Assembly: GCA_036245805.1 (NCBI GenBank) | Contig: BTRK01000002.1 | Location: 868,001 to 932,000 of the forward strand | Source: Pristionchus mayeri | Taxonomy: Eukaryota > Nematoda > Chromadorea > Rhabditida > Neodiplogasteridae | Direction of reading: 5' to 3' | Length of the DNA: 64,000 nucleotides | Shown here: piece by piece, positions 25,935 to 39,110 of the stretch | Position numbering within the stretch: the first letter of the stretch is position 1 | Layout: each line of letters opens with the position of its first letter | The notes under the pieces: model-generated | The model's input: the letters and a program-made list of their open reading frames with translations, nothing else | Told to the model about the DNA's origin: nothing | The model's database searches: none | Made by a program: the position numbers and the translations under genes

Positions 25935-28900
25935 TAGATGGTCTTGAGGAGAAAGGACCCTATATTGTCTAGAGGAGAAAGGTCCCTAGATCGTCTAGAG
26001 GAGAAAGGGCCCTAGATTCTCTAGAGGAGAAAGGACCCTAGATTGTCTAGAGGAGAAAGGGCCCTAGACTGTCTAGAGGAGAAAGGACCCTAGATTGTCT
26101 GGAGGAGAAAGGACCCTAGATTGTCTAGAGGAGAAATGGCCCTAGATTGTCTAGAGGAGAAAGTACCCTAGATTGTCTAGAGGAGAAAGGGCCCTAGATT
26201 GTCTAGAGGAGAAAGGACCCTATATTGTCTAGAGGAGAAAGGGCCCTAGATTGTCTAGAGGAGAAAGGGCCCTAGATTGTCCAGATGAGAAAGGGCCCTA
26301 AATTGTCTAGAGGAGAAAGGACCCTAGATTGTCTAGATGAGAAAGGACCCTAGATTGTCTAGAGGAGAAAGGGCCCTAGATTGTCCAGATGAGAAAGGGC
26401 CCTAAATTGTCTAGAGGAGAAAGGACCCTAGATTGTCTAGAGGAGAAAGGACCCTAGATTGTCTAGAGGAGAAAGGACCCTAGATTGTCTAGATGAGAAA
26501 GGACCCTAGATTGTCAAGAGGAGAAAGGGCCCTAGATTGTCCAGATGAGAAAGGGCCCTAAATTGTCTAGAGGAGAAAGGATCCTAGATTGTCTAGAGGA
26601 GAAAGGACCCTAGATTGTTTAGAGGAGAAAGGACCCTAGATCGTCTAGAGGAGAAAGGGCCCTAGATTCTCTAGAGGAGAAAGGACCCTAGATTGTCTAG
26701 AGGAGAAAGGGCCCTAGATGGTCTTGAGGAGAAAGGACCCTATATTGTCTAGAGGAGAAAGGGCCCTAGATTGTCTAGAGGAGAAAGGACCCTAGATTGT
26801 CTAGATGAGAAAGGTCCCTAGATCGTCTAGAGGAGAAAGGGCCCTAGATTCTCTAGAGGAGAAAGGACCCTAGATTGTCTAGAGGAGAAAGGGCCCTAGA
26901 TTGTCTAGAGGAGAAAGGGCTCTAGATTGTCCAGATGAGAAAGGGCCCTAAATTGTCTAGAGGAGAAAGGACCCTAGATTGTCTAGATGAGAAAGGACCC
27001 TAGATTGTCTAGAGGAGAAAGGGCCCTAGATTGTCCAGATGAGAAAGGGCCCTAAATTGTCTAGAGGAGAAAGGACCCTAGATTGTCTAGAGGAGAAAGG
27101 ACCCTAGATTGTCTAGAGGAGAAAGGACCCTAGATTGTCTAGATGAGAAATGACCCTAGATTGTCTAGAGGAGAAAGGGCCCTAGATTGTCTAGAGGAGA
27201 AAGGACCCTAGATTGTTAAGAGGAGAAAGGACCCTAGATCGTCTAGAGGAGAAAGGGCCCTAGATTCTCTAGAGGAGAAAGGACCCTAGATTGTCTAGAG
27301 GAGAAAGGGCCCTAGATGGTCTTGAGGAGAAAGGGCCCTAGATTGTCCAGATGAGAAAGGGCCCTAAATTGTCTAGAGGAGAAAGGACCCTAGATTGTCT
27401 AGAGGAGAAAGGGCCCTAGATTGTCTAGAGGAGAAAGGGCCCTAGATTGTCTAGAGGAGAAAGGACCCTAGATTGTTAAGAGGAGAAAGGACCCTAGATC
27501 GTCTAGAGGAGAAAGGGCCCTAGATTCTCTAGAGGAGAAAGGACCCTATATTGTCTACAGGAGAAAGGGCCCTAGATTGTCTAGAGGAGAAAGGGCCCTA
27601 GATTGTCCAGATGAGAAAGGGCCCTAAATTGTCTAGAGGAGAAAGGACCCTATATTGTCTAGAGGAGAAAGGACCCTAGATTGTCTAGAGGAGAAAGGGC
27701 CCTAGATTGTCTAGAGGAGAAAGGACCCTAGATTGTTAAGAGGAGAAAGGACCCTAGATCGTCTAGAGGAGAAAGGGCCCTAGATTGTCTAGAGGAGAAA
27801 GGACCCTATATTGTCTAGAGGAGAAAGGGCCCTAGATTGTCTAGAGGAGAAAGGGCCCTAGATTGTCCAGATGAGAAAGGGCCCTAAATTGTCTAGAGGA
27901 GAAAGGACCCTAGATTGTCTAGATGAGAAAGGACCCTAGATTGTCTAGAGGAGAAAGGGCCCTAGATTGTCCAGATGAGAAAGGGCCCTAAATTGTCTAG
28001 AGGAGAAAGGACCCTAGATTGTCTAGAGGAGAAAGGACCCTAGATTGTCTAGATGAGAAAGGACCCTAGATTGTCTAGAGGAGAAAGGGCCCTAGATTGT
28101 CCAGATGAGAAAGGGCCCTAAATTGTCTAGAGGAGAAAGGATCCTAGATTGTCTAGAGGAGAAAGGACCCTAGATTGTTTAGAGGAGAAAGGACCCTAGA
28201 TCGTCTAGAGGAGAAAGGGCCCTAGATTCTCTAGAGGAGAAAGGACCCTAGATTGTCTAGAGGAGAAAGGGCCCTAGATGGTCTTGAGGAGAAAGGACCC
28301 TATATTGTCTAGAGGAGAAAGGGCCCTAGATTGTCTAGATGAGAAATGACCCTAGATTGTCTAGAGGAGAAAGGGCCCTAGATTGTCTAGAGGAGAAAGG
28401 ACCCTAGATTGTTAAGAGGAGAAAGGACCCTAGATCATCTAGAGGAGAAAGGGCCCTAGATTCTCTAGAGGAGAAAGGACCCTAGATTGTCTAGAGGAGA
28501 AAGGGCCCTAGATGGTCTTGAGGAGAAAGGGCCCTAGATTGTCCAGATGAGAAAGGGCCCTAAATTGTCTAGAGGAGAAAGGATCCTAGATTGTCTAGAG
28601 GAGAAAGGACCCTAGATTGTTTAGAGGAGAAAGGACCCTAGATTGTCTAGAGGAGAAAGGGCCCTAGATGGTCTTGAGGAGAAAGGACCCTATATTGTCT
28701 AGAGGAGAAAGGGCCCTAGATTGTCTAGATGAGAAATGACCCTAGATTGTCTAGAGGAGAAAGGGCCCTAGATTGTCTAGAGGAGAAAGGACCCTAGATT
28801 GTTAAGAGGAGAAAGGACCCTAGATCGTCTAGAGGAGAAAGGGCCCTAGATTCTCTAGAGGAGAAAGGACCCTAGATTGTCTAGAGGAGAAAGGGCCCTA

Positions 28901-29009
28901 GATGGTCTTGAGGAGAAAGGGCCCTAGATTGTCCAGATGAGAAAGGGCCCTAAATTGTCTAGAGGAGAAAGGACCCTAGATTGTCTAGAGGAGAAAGGGC
29001 CCTAGATTG
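25935..29009 (+). repeat. 2600-bp (100-mer) unit, first copy with its lead-in
   Basis: From about 26410 this is the first of two directly adjacent units. Diagnostic monomers are TTGTCAAGAG (26511), GATGGTCTTG (26721, 27319, 28281, 28515), GGGCTCTAG (near 26921), GTTAAG (27212, 27472), GTCTACAGG (near 27555) and AAATGACCC. They recur 2600 bp downstream. Near 28644 this copy lacks two monomers (GATCGTC and GATTCTCT types) that the second copy keeps, so the offset becomes 2652 for the GATGGTCTTG monomers at 28671/31323 and 28905/31557. GATCATC near 28435 is private to this copy. The 25935-26410 lead-in belongs with the third copy at 32.1 kb. Confidence 0.8.
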
Positions 29010-31662
29010 TCTAGAGGAGAAAGGACCCTAGATTGTCTAGAGGAGAAAGGACCCTAGATTGTCTAGAGGAGAAAGGACCCTAGATTGTCTAGATGAGAAA
29101 GGACCCTAGATTGTCAAGAGGAGAAAGGGCCCTAGATTGTCCAGATGAGAAAGGGCCCTAAATTGTCTAGAGGAGAAAGGATCCTAGATTGTCTAGAGGA
29201 GAAAGGACCCTAGATTGTTTAGAGGAGAAAGGACCCTAGATCGTCTAGAGGAGAAAGGGCCCTAGATTCTCTAGAGGAGAAAGGACCCTAGATTGTCTAG
29301 AGGAGAAAGGGCCCTAGATGGTCTTGAGGAGAAAGGACCCTATATTGTCTAGAGGAGAAAGGGCCCTAGATTGTCTAGAGGAGAAAGGACCCTAGATTGT
29401 CTAGATGAGAAAGGTCCCTAGATCGTCTAGAGGAGAAAGGGCCCTAGATTCTCTAGAGGAGAAAGGACCCTAGATTGTCTAGAGGAGAAAGGGCCCTAGA
29501 TTGTCTAGAGGAGAAAGGGCTCTAGATTGTCCAGATGAGAAAGGGCCCTAAATTGTCTAGAGGAGAAAGGACCCTAGATTGTCTAGATGAGAAAGGACCC
29601 TAGATTGTCTAGAGGAGAAAGGGCCCTAGATTGTCCAGATGAGAAAGGGCCCTAAATTGTCTAGAGGAGAAAGGACCCTAGATTGTCTAGAGGAGAAAGG
29701 ACCCTAGATTGTCTAGAGGAGAAAGGACCCTAGATTGTCTAGATGAGAAATGACCCTAGATTGTCTAGAGGAGAAAGGGCCCTAGATTGTCTAGAGGAGA
29801 AAGGACCCTAGATTGTTAAGAGGAGAAAGGACCCTAGATCGTCTAGAGGAGAAAGGGCCCTAGATTCTCTAGAGGAGAAAGGACCCTAGATTGTCTAGAG
29901 GAGAAAGGGCCCTAGATGGTCTTGAGGAGAAAGGGCCCTAGATTGTCCAGATGAGAAAGGGCCCTAAATTGTCTAGAGGAGAAAGGACCCTAGATTGTCT
30001 AGAGGAGAAAGGGCCCTAGATTGTCTAGAGGAGAAAGGGCCCTAGATTGTCTAGAGGAGAAAGGACCCTAGATTGTTAAGAGGAGAAAGGACCCTAGATC
30101 GTCTAGAGGAGAAAGGGCCCTAGATTCTCTAGAGGAGAAAGGACCCTATATTGTCTACAGGAGAAAGGGCCCTAGATTGTCTAGAGGAGAAAGGGCCCTA
30201 GATTGTCCAGATGAGAAAGGGCCCTAAATTGTCTAGAGGAGAAAGGACCCTATATTGTCTAGAGGAGAAAGGACCCTAGATTGTCTAGAGGAGAAAGGGC
30301 CCTAGATTGTCTAGAGGAGAAAGGACCCTAGATTGTTAAGAGGAGAAAGGACCCTAGATCGTCTAGAGGAGAAAGGGCCCTAGATTGTCTAGAGGAGAAA
30401 GGACCCTATATTGTCTAGAGGAGAAAGGGCCCTAGATTGTCTAGAGGAGAAAGGGCCCTAGATTGTCCAGATGAGAAAGGGCCCTAAATTGTCTAGAGGA
30501 GAAAGGACCCTAGATTGTCTAGATGAGAAAGGACCCTAGATTGTCTAGAGGAGAAAGGGCCCTAGATTGTCCAGATGAGAAAGGGCCCTAAATTGTCTAG
30601 AGGAGAAAGGACCCTAGATTGTCTAGAGGAGAAAGGACCCTAGATTGTCTAGATGAGAAAGGACCCTAGATTGTCTAGAGGAGAAAGGGCCCTAGATTGT
30701 CCAGATGAGAAAGGGCCCTAAATTGTCTAGAGGAGAAAGGATCCTAGATTGTCTAGAGGAGAAAGGACCCTAGATTGTTTAGAGGAGAAAGGACCCTAGA
30801 TCGTCTAGAGGAGAAAGGGCCCTAGATTCTCTAGAGGAGAAAGGACCCTAGATTGTCTAGAGGAGAAAGGGCCCTAGATGGTCTTGAGGAGAAAGGACCC
30901 TATATTGTCTAGAGGAGAAAGGGCCCTAGATTGTCTAGATGAGAAATGACCCTAGATTGTCTAGAGGAGAAAGGGCCCTAGATTGTCTAGAGGAGAAAGG
31001 ACCCTAGATTGTTAAGAGGAGAAAGGACCCTAGATCGTCTAGAGGAGAAAGGGCCCTAGATTCTCTAGAGGAGAAAGGACCCTAGATTGTCTAGAGGAGA
31101 AAGGGCCCTAGATGGTCTTGAGGAGAAAGGGCCCTAGATTGTCCAGATGAGAAAGGGCCCTAAATTGTCTAGAGGAGAAAGGATCCTAGATTGTCTAGAG
31201 GAGAAAGGACCCTAGATTGTTTAGAGGAGAAAGGACCCTAGATCGTCTAGAGGAGAAAGGGCCCTAGATTCTCTAGAGGAGAAAGGACCCTAGATTGTCT
31301 AGAGGAGAAAGGGCCCTAGATGGTCTTGAGGAGAAAGGACCCTATATTGTCTAGAGGAGAAAGGGCCCTAGATTGTCTAGATGAGAAATGACCCTAGATT
31401 GTCTAGAGGAGAAAGGGCCCTAGATTGTCTAGAGGAGAAAGGACCCTAGATTGTTAAGAGGAGAAAGGACCCTAGATCGTCTAGAGGAGAAAGGGCCCTA
31501 GATTCTCTAGAGGAGAAAGGACCCTAGATTGTCTAGAGGAGAAAGGGCCCTAGATGGTCTTGAGGAGAAAGGGCCCTAGATTGTCCAGATGAGAAAGGGC
31601 CCTAAATTGTCTAGAGGAGAAAGGACCCTAGATTGTCTAGAGGAGAAAGGGCCCTAGATTGT
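29010..31662 (+). repeat. 2600-bp unit, second copy
   Basis: This copy directly follows the first and has the same marker order: TTGTCAAGAG 29111, GATGGTCTTG 29321, 29919, 30881 and 31115, GGGCTCTAG near 29521, GTCTACAGG near 30155. It shares GTCTACAGG with the first copy only; the third copy has the standard GTCTAGAGG there. Copies one and two are therefore sister copies. Past 31662 a monomer with GAGAAGAAA (near 31665) departs from the first copy. Confidence 0.8.
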
Positions 31663-32094
31663 CTAGAGAAGAAAGGGCCCTAGATTGTCTAGAGGAGAAA
31701 GGACCCTAGATTGTTAAGAGGAGAAAGGACCCTAGATCGTCTAGAGGAGAAAGGGCCCTAGATTCTCTAGAGGAGAAAGGACCCTATATTGTCTAGAGGA
31801 GAAAGGGCCCTAGATTGTCTAGAGGAGAAAGGGCCCTAGATTGTCCAGATGAGAAAGGGCCCTAAATTGTCTAGAGGAGAAAGGACCCTATATTGTCTAG
31901 AGGAGAAAGGACCCTAGATTGTCTAGAGGAGAAAGGGCCCTAGATTGTCTAGAGGAGAAAGGACCCTAGATTGTTAAGAGGAGAAAGGACCCTAGATCGT
32001 CTAGAGGAGAAAGGGCCCTAGATTGTCTAGAGGAGAAAGGACCCTATATTGTCTAGAGGAGAAAGGGCCCTAGATTGTCTAGAGGAGAAAGGGC

Positions 32095-34640
32095 CCTAGA
32101 TGGTCTTGAGGAGAAAGGACCCTATATTGTCTAGAGGAGAAAGGTCCCTAGATCGTCTAGAGGAGAAAGGGCCCTAGATTCTCTAGAGGAGAAAGGACCC
32201 TAGATTGTCTAGAGGAGAAAGGGCCCTAGACTGTCTAGAGGAGAAAGGACCCTAGATTGTCTGGAGGAGAAAGGACCCTAGATTGTCTAGAGGAGAAATG
32301 GCCCTAGATTGTCTAGAGGAGAAAGTACCCTAGATTGTCTAGAGGAGAAAGGGCCCTAGATTGTCTAGAGGAGAAAGGACCCTATATTGTCTAGAGGAGA
32401 AAGGGCCCTAGATTGTCTAGAGGAGAAAGGGCCCTAGATTGTCCAGATGAGAAAGGGCCCTAAATTGTCTAGAGGAGAAAGGACCCTAGATTGTCTAGAT
32501 GAGAAAGGACCCTAGATTGTCTAGAGGAGAAAGGGCCCTAGATTGTCCAGATGAGAAAGGGCCCTAAATTGTCTAGAGGAGAAAGGACCCTAGATTGTCT
32601 AGAGGAGAAAGGACCCTAGATTGTCTAGAGGAGAAAGGACCCTAGATTGTCTAGATGAGAAAGGACCCTAGATTGTCAAGAGGAGAAAGGGCCCTAGATT
32701 GTCCAGATGAGAAAGGGCCCTAAATTGTCTAGAGGAGAAAGGATCCTAGATTGTCTAGAGGAGAAAGGACCCTAGATTGTTTAGAGGAGAAAGGACCCTA
32801 GATCGTCTAGAGGAGAAAGGGCCCTAGATTCTCTAGAGGAGAAAGGACCCTAGATTGTCTAGAGGAGAAAGGGCCCTAGATGGTCTTGAGGAGAAAGGAC
32901 CCTATATTGTCTAGAGGAGAAAGGGCCCTAGATTGTCTAGAGGAGAAAGGACCCTAGATTGTCTAGATGAGAAAGGTCCCTAGATCGTCTAGAGGAGAAA
33001 GGGCCCTAGATTCTCTAGAGGAGAAAGGACCCTAGATTGTCTAGAGGAGAAAGGGCCCTAGATTGTCTAGAGGAGAAAGGGCTCTAGATTGTCCAGATGA
33101 GAAAGGGCCCTAAATTGTCTAGAGGAGAAAGGACCCTAGATTGTCTAGATGAGAAAGGACCCTAGATTGTCTAGAGGAGAAAGGGCCCTAGATTGTCCAG
33201 ATGAGAAAGGGCCCTAAATTGTCTAGAGGAGAAAGGACCCTAGATTGTCTAGAGGAGAAAGGACCCTAGATTGTCTAGAGGAGAAAGGACCCTAGATTGT
33301 CTAGATGAGAAATGACCCTAGATTGTCTAGAGGAGAAAGGGCCCTAGATTGTCTAGAGGAGAAAGGACCCTAGATTGTTAAGAGGAGAAAGGACCCTAGA
33401 TCGTCTAGAGGAGAAAGGGCCCTAGATTCTCTAGAGGAGAAAGGACCCTAGATTGTCTAGAGGAGAAAGGGCCCTAGATGGTCTTGAGGAGAAAGGGCCC
33501 TAGATTGTCCAGATGAGAAAGGGCCTTAAATTGTCTAGAGGAGAAAGGACCCTAGATTGTCTAGAGGAGAAAGGGCCCTAGATTGTCTAGAGGAGAAAGG
33601 GCCCTAGATTGTCTAGAGGAGAAAGGACCCTAGATTGTTAAGAGGAGAAAGGACCCTAGATCGTCTAGAGGAGAAAGGGCCCTAGATTCTCTAGAGGAGA
33701 AAGGACCCTATATTGTCTAGAGGAGAAAGGGCCCTAGATTGTCTAGAGGAGAAAGGGCCCTAGATTGTCCAGATGAGAAAGGGCCCTAAATTGTCTAGAG
33801 GAGAAAGGACCCTATATTGTCTAGAGGAGAAAGGACCCTAGATTGTCTAGAGGAGAAAGGGCCCTAGATTGTCTAGAGGAGAAAGGACCCTAGATTGTTA
33901 AGAGGAGAAAGGACCCTAGATCGTCTAGAGGAGAAAGGGCCCTAGATTGTCTAGAGGAGAAAGGACCCTATATTGTCTAGAGGAGAAAGGGCCCTAGATT
34001 GTCTAGAGGAGAAAGGGCCCTAGATTGTCCAGATGAGAAAGGGCCCTAAATTGTCTAGAGGAGAAAGGACCCTAGATTGTCTAGATGAGAAAGGACCCTA
34101 GATTGTCTAGAGGAGAAAGGGCCCTAGATTGTCCAGATGAGAAAGGGCCCTAAATTGTCTAGAGGAGAAAGGACCCTAGATTGTCTAGAGGAGAAAGGAC
34201 CCTAGATTGTCTAGATGAGAAAGGACCCTAGATTGTCTAGAGGAGAAAGGGCCCTAGATTGTCCAGATGAGAAAGGGCCCTAAATTGTCTAGAGGAGAAA
34301 GGATCCTAGATTGTCTAGAGGAGAAAGGACCCTAGATTGTTTAGAGGAGAAAGGACCCTAGATCGTCTAGAGGAGAAAGGGCCCTAGATTCTCTAGAGGA
34401 GAAAGGACCCTAGATTGTCTAGAGGAGAAAGGGCCCTAGATGGTCTTGAGGAGAAAGGACCCTATATTGTCTAGAGGAGAAAGGGCCCTAGATTGTCTAG
34501 ATGAGAAATGACCCTAGATTGTCTAGAGGAGAAAGGGCCCTAGATTGTCTAGAGGAGAAAGGACCCTAGATTGTTAAGAGGAGAAAGGACCCTAGATCGT
34601 CTAGAGGAGAAAGGGCCCTAGATTCTCTAGAGGAGAAACG
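32095..34640 (+). repeat. 2.5-kb unit, third copy (offset 6162 from first)
   Basis: Markers GATGGTCTTG (32103, 32883, 33481, 34443), AAGTACCC (32325), TTGTCAAGAG (32673) and GGGCTCTAG (near 33083) match 25941, 26721, 27319, 28281, 26163, 26511 and 26921 at exactly 6162 bp (237 monomers). It lacks the GTCTACAGG change of copies one and two and has its own GGGCCTTAAA variant near 33525. The match ends near 34640, where AAACGACCC is a private CpG-containing variant. The next GATGGTCTTG is at 35379, 936 bp (36 monomers) after 34443. Confidence 0.8.
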
Positions 34641-37600
34641 ACCCTATATTGTCTAGAGGAGAAAGGGCCCTAGATTGTCTAGAGGAGAAAGGGCCCTAGA
34701 TTGTCCAGATGAGAAAGGGCCCTAAATTGTCTAGAGGAGAAAGGACCCTATATTGTCTAGAGGAGAAAGGACCCTAGATTGTCTAGAGGAGAAAGGGCCC
34801 TAGATTGTCTAGAGGAGAAAGGACCCTAGATTGTTAAGAGGAGAAAGGACCCTAGATCGTCTAGAGGAGAAAGGGCCCTAGATTGTCTAGAGGAGAAAGG
34901 ACCCTATATTGTCTAGAGGAGAAAGGGCCCTAGATTGTCTAGAGGAGAAAGGGCCCTAGATTGTCCAGATGAGAAAGGGCCCTAAATTGTCTAGAGGAGA
35001 AAGGACCCTAGATTGTCTAGATGAGAAAGGACCCTAGATTGTCTAGAGGAGAAAGGGCCCTAGATTGTCCAGATGAGAAAGGGCCCTAAATTGTCTAGAG
35101 GAGAAAGGACGCTAGATTGTCTAGAGGAGAAAGGACCCTAGATTGTCTAGATGAGAAAGGACCCTAGATTGTCTAGAGGAGAAAGGGCCCTAGATTGTCC
35201 AGATGAGAAAGGGCCCTAAATTGTCTAGAGGAGAAAGGATCCTAGATTGTCTAGAGGAGAAAGGACCCTAGATTGTTTAGAGGAGAAAGGACCCTAGATC
35301 GTCTAGAGGAGAAAGGGCCCTAGATTCTCTAGAGGAGAAAGGACCCTAGATTGTCTAGAGGAGAAAGGGCCCTAGATGGTCTTGAGGAGAAAGGACCCTA
35401 TATTGTCTAGAGGAGAAAGGGCCCTAGATTGTCTAGATGAGAAATGACCCTAGATTGTCTAGAGGAGAAAGGGCCCTAGATTGTCTAGAGGAGAAAGGAC
35501 CCTAGATTGTTAAGAGGAGAAAGGACCCTAGATCGTCTAGAGGAGAAAGGGCCCTAGATTCTCTAGAGGAGAAAGGACCCTAGATTGTCTAGAGGAGAAA
35601 GGGCCCTAGATGGTCTTGAGGAGAAAGGGCCCTAGATTGTCCAGATGAGAAAGGGCCCTAAATTGTCTAGAGGAGAAAGGACCCTAGATTGTCTAGAGGA
35701 GAAAGGGCCCTAGATTGTCTAGAGAAGAAAGGGCCCTAGATTGTCTAGAGGAGAAAGGACCCTAGATTGTTAAGAGGAGAAAGGACCCTAGATCGTCTAG
35801 AGGAGAAAGGGCCCTAGATTCTCTAGAGGAGAAAGGACCCTATATTGTCTAGAGGAGAAAGGGCCCTAGATTGTCTAGAGGAGAAAGGGCCCTAGATTGT
35901 CCAGATGAGAAAGGGCCCTAAATTGTCTAGAGGAGAAAGGACCCTATATTGTCTAGAGGAGAAAGGACCCTAGATTGTCTAGAGGAGAAAGGGCCCTAGA
36001 TTGTCTAGAGGAGAAAGGACCCTAGATTGTTAAGAGGAGAAAGGACCCTAGATCGTCTAGAGGAGAAAGGGCCCTAGATTGTCTAGAGGAGAAAGGACCC
36101 TATATTGTCTAGAGGAGAAAGGGCCCTAGATTGTCTAGAGGAGAAAGGGCCCTAGATTGTCCAGATGAGAAAGGGCCCTAAATTGTCTAGAGGAGAAAGG
36201 ACCCTAGATTGTCTAGATGAGAAAGGACCCTAGATTGTCTAGAGGAGAAAGGGCCCTAGATTGTCCAGATGAGAAAGGGCCCTAAATTGTCTAGAGGAGA
36301 AAGGACCCTAGATTGTCTAGAGGAGAAAGGGCCCTAGATGGTCTTGAGGAGAAAGGGCCCTAGATTGTCCAGATGAGAAAGGGCCCTAAATTGTCTAGAG
36401 GAGAAAGGACCCTAGATTGTCTAGAGGAGAAAGGGCCCTAGATTGTCTAGAGAAGAAAGGGCCCTAGATTGTCTAGAGGAGAAAGGACCCTAGATTGTCT
36501 AGAGGAGAAAGGGCCCTAGATTGTCTAGAGGAGAAAGGACCCTAGATTGTCTAGAGGAGAAAGGGCCCTAGATGGTCTTGAGGAGAAAGGACCCTATATT
36601 GTCTAGAGGAGAAAGGGCCCTAGATTGTCTAGAGGAGAAAGGACCCTAGATTGTCTAGAGGAGAAAGGGCCCTAGATTGTCCAGATGAGAAAGGACCCTA
36701 GATTGTCTAGAGGAGAAAGGACCCTAGATTGTCTAGAGGAGAAAGGACCCTAGATTGTCTAGAGGAGAAAGGGCCCTAGATTTTCTAGAGGAGAAAGGAC
36801 CCTAGATTGTCTAGAGGAGAAAGGGCCCTAGATTGTCTAGAGGAGAAAGGACCCTAGATTGTCTAGAGGAGAAAGGGCCCTAGATTGTCTAGAGGAGAAA
36901 GCACCCTATATTGTCTAGAGGAGAAAGGGCCCTAGATTGTCCAGATGAGAAAGGGCCCTAGATTCTCTAGAGGAGAAAGGACCCTAGATTGTCTAGAGGA
37001 GAAAGGGCCCTAGATGGTCTTGAGGAGAAAGGACCCTATATTGTCTAGAGGAGAAAGGGCCCTAGATTGTCTAGAGGAGAAAGGACCCTAGATTGTCTAG
37101 AGGAGAAAGGGCCCTAGATTGTCCAGATGAGAAAGGACCCTAGATTGTCTAGAGGAGAAAGGACCCTAGATTGTCTAGAGGAGAAAGGACCCTAGATTGT
37201 CTAGAGGAGAAAGGGCCCTAGATTTTCTAGAGGAGAAAGGACCCTAGATTGTCTAGAGGAGAAAGGGCCCTAGATTGTCTAGAGGAGAAAGGACCCTAGA
37301 TTGTCTAGAGGAGAAAGGGCCCTAGATTGTCTAGAGGAGAAAGCACCCTATATTGTCTAGAGGAGAAAGGGCCCTGGATTGTCTAGAGGAGAAAGGGCCC
37401 TAGATTGTCCAGATGAGAAAGGGCCCTAGATTCTCTAGAGGAGAAAGGACCCTAGATTGTCTAGAGGAGAAAGGGCCCTGGATTGTCTAGAGGAGAAAGG
37501 GCCCTGGATTGTCTAGAGGAGAAAGGGCCCTAGATTGTCCAGATGAGAAAGGGCCCTAGATTCTCTAGAGGAGAAAGGACCCTAGATTGTCTAGAGGAGA

Positions 37601-39110
37601 AAGGGCCCTAGATGGTCTTGAGGAGAAAGGACCCTATATTGTCTAGAGGAGAAAGGGCCCTAGATTGTCTAGAGGAGAAAGGACCCTAGATTGTCTAGAG
37701 GAGAAAGGGCCCTAGATTGTCCAGATGAGAAAGGACCCTAGATTGTCTAGAGGAGAAAGGACCCTAGATTGTCTAGAGGAGAAAGGACCCTAGATTGTCT
37801 AGAGGAGAAAGGGCCCTAGATTTTCTAGAGGAGAAAGGACCCTAGATTGTCTAGAGGAGAAAGGGCCCTAGATTTTCTAGAGGAGAAAGGACCCTAGATT
37901 GTCTAGAGGAGAAAGGGCCCTAGATTGTCTAGAGGAGAAAGCACCCTATATTGTCTAGAGGAGAAAGGGCCCTGGATTGTCTAGAGGAGAAAGGGCCCTA
38001 GATTGTCCAGATGAGAAAGGGCCCTAAATTGTCTAGAGGAGAAAGGACCCTAGATTGTCTAGATGAGAAAGGGCCCTGGATTGTCTAGAGGAGAAAGGGC
38101 CCTAGATTGTCCAGATGAGAAAGGGCCCTAAATTGTCTAGAGGAGAAAGGACCCTAGATTGTCTAGATGAGAAAGGACCCTAGATTGTCTAGAGGAGAAA
38201 GGGCCCTAGATTGTCCAGATGAGAAAGGGCCCTAAATTGTCTAGAGGAGAAAGGATCCTAGATTGTCTAGAGGAGAAAGGACCCTAGATTGTTTAGAGGA
38301 GAAAGGACCCTAGATTATCTAGAGGAGAAAGGACCCTAGATTGTCTAGATGAGAAAGGACCCTAGATTGTCTAGATGAGAAAGGACCCTAGATTGTCTAG
38401 AGGAGAAAGGGCCCTAGATTGTCTAGAGGAGAAAGGACCCTAGATTGTCTAGAGGAGAAAGGACCCTAGATCGTCTAGATGAGAAAGGACCCTAGATTGT
38501 CTAGAGGAGAAAGGGCCCTAGATTGTCTAGAGGAGAAAGGACCCTACATTGTCTAGAGGAGAAAGGACCCTAGATCGTCTAGAGGAGAAAGGGCCCTAGA
38601 TTGTCTAGAGATGAAAGGACCCTAGATTGTCTGGAGGAGAAAGGACCCTAGATTGTCTAGAGGAGAAAGGACCCTAGATTGTCTAGAGGAGAAATGGCCC
38701 TAGATTGTCTAGAGGAGAAAGGACCCTAGATTGTCTAGAGGAGAAAGGGCCCTAGATTGTCCAGATGAGAAAGGGCCCTAAATTGTCTAGAGGAGAAAGG
38801 ATCCTAGATTGTCTAGAGGAGAAAGGACCCTAGATTGTTTAGAGGAGAAAGGACCCTAGATCGTCTAGAGGAGAAAGGGCCCTAGATTCTCTAGAGGAGA
38901 AAGGACCCTAGATTGTCTAGAGGAGAAAGGGCCCTAGATTGTCTAGAGGAGAAAGGGCCCTAGATTGTCTAGAGGAGAAAGGGCCCTAGATTGTCTAGAG
39001 GAGAAAGGACCCTAGATTGTTTAGAGGAGAAAGGACCCTAGATTGTCTAGAGGAGAAAGGGCCCTAGATTGTCTAGAGGAGAAAGGACCCTAGATTGTTT
39101 AGAGGAGAAA
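34641..39110 (+). repeat. mixed satellite section without a single dominant period
   Basis: No gene or foreign sequence is seen here. Up to about 36.4 kb the GTTAAG, GATGGTCTTG and GAGAAGAAA monomers repeat with variable spacing; GAGAAGAAA at 35721 and 36449 are 728 bp (28 monomers) apart. From about 36.4 to 38.0 kb plain GGACCC and GGGCCC monomers dominate, with GCACCCTATATTG near 36901, 37343 and 37941 and CCCTGGATTG from about 37375. From 38.2 kb the GGATCC, GTTTAG, GATCGTC and GAGATGAAA types return, leading into the composite units. Private changes include GGACGCTAG near 35109 and CCCTACATTG near 38545. Confidence 0.75.

Larger units (their letters stand above)
17400..27500 (+). repeat. 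~10-kb segment with a distant copy at 47.4-57.3 kb
   Basis: Rare markers in this stretch recur in the same order about 30 kb downstream: GACGAG near 17411 and 19388; 27-bp monomers near 18009 and 19986; GATAGTC at 20764; GGACCGTAG at 22835; GAATCC at 23641 and 24395; AAGTACCC near 26163; GGGCTCTAG near 26921; and GTTAAG at 27212 and 27472. The offset is piecewise constant (about 29971, 30075, 29841, 30023, 30075, 29945, 29789). It changes in whole-monomer steps apart from the single-base deletion near 47451. This is a large duplication followed by gain and loss of monomer blocks. The outer limits are approximate. Confidence 0.8.
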
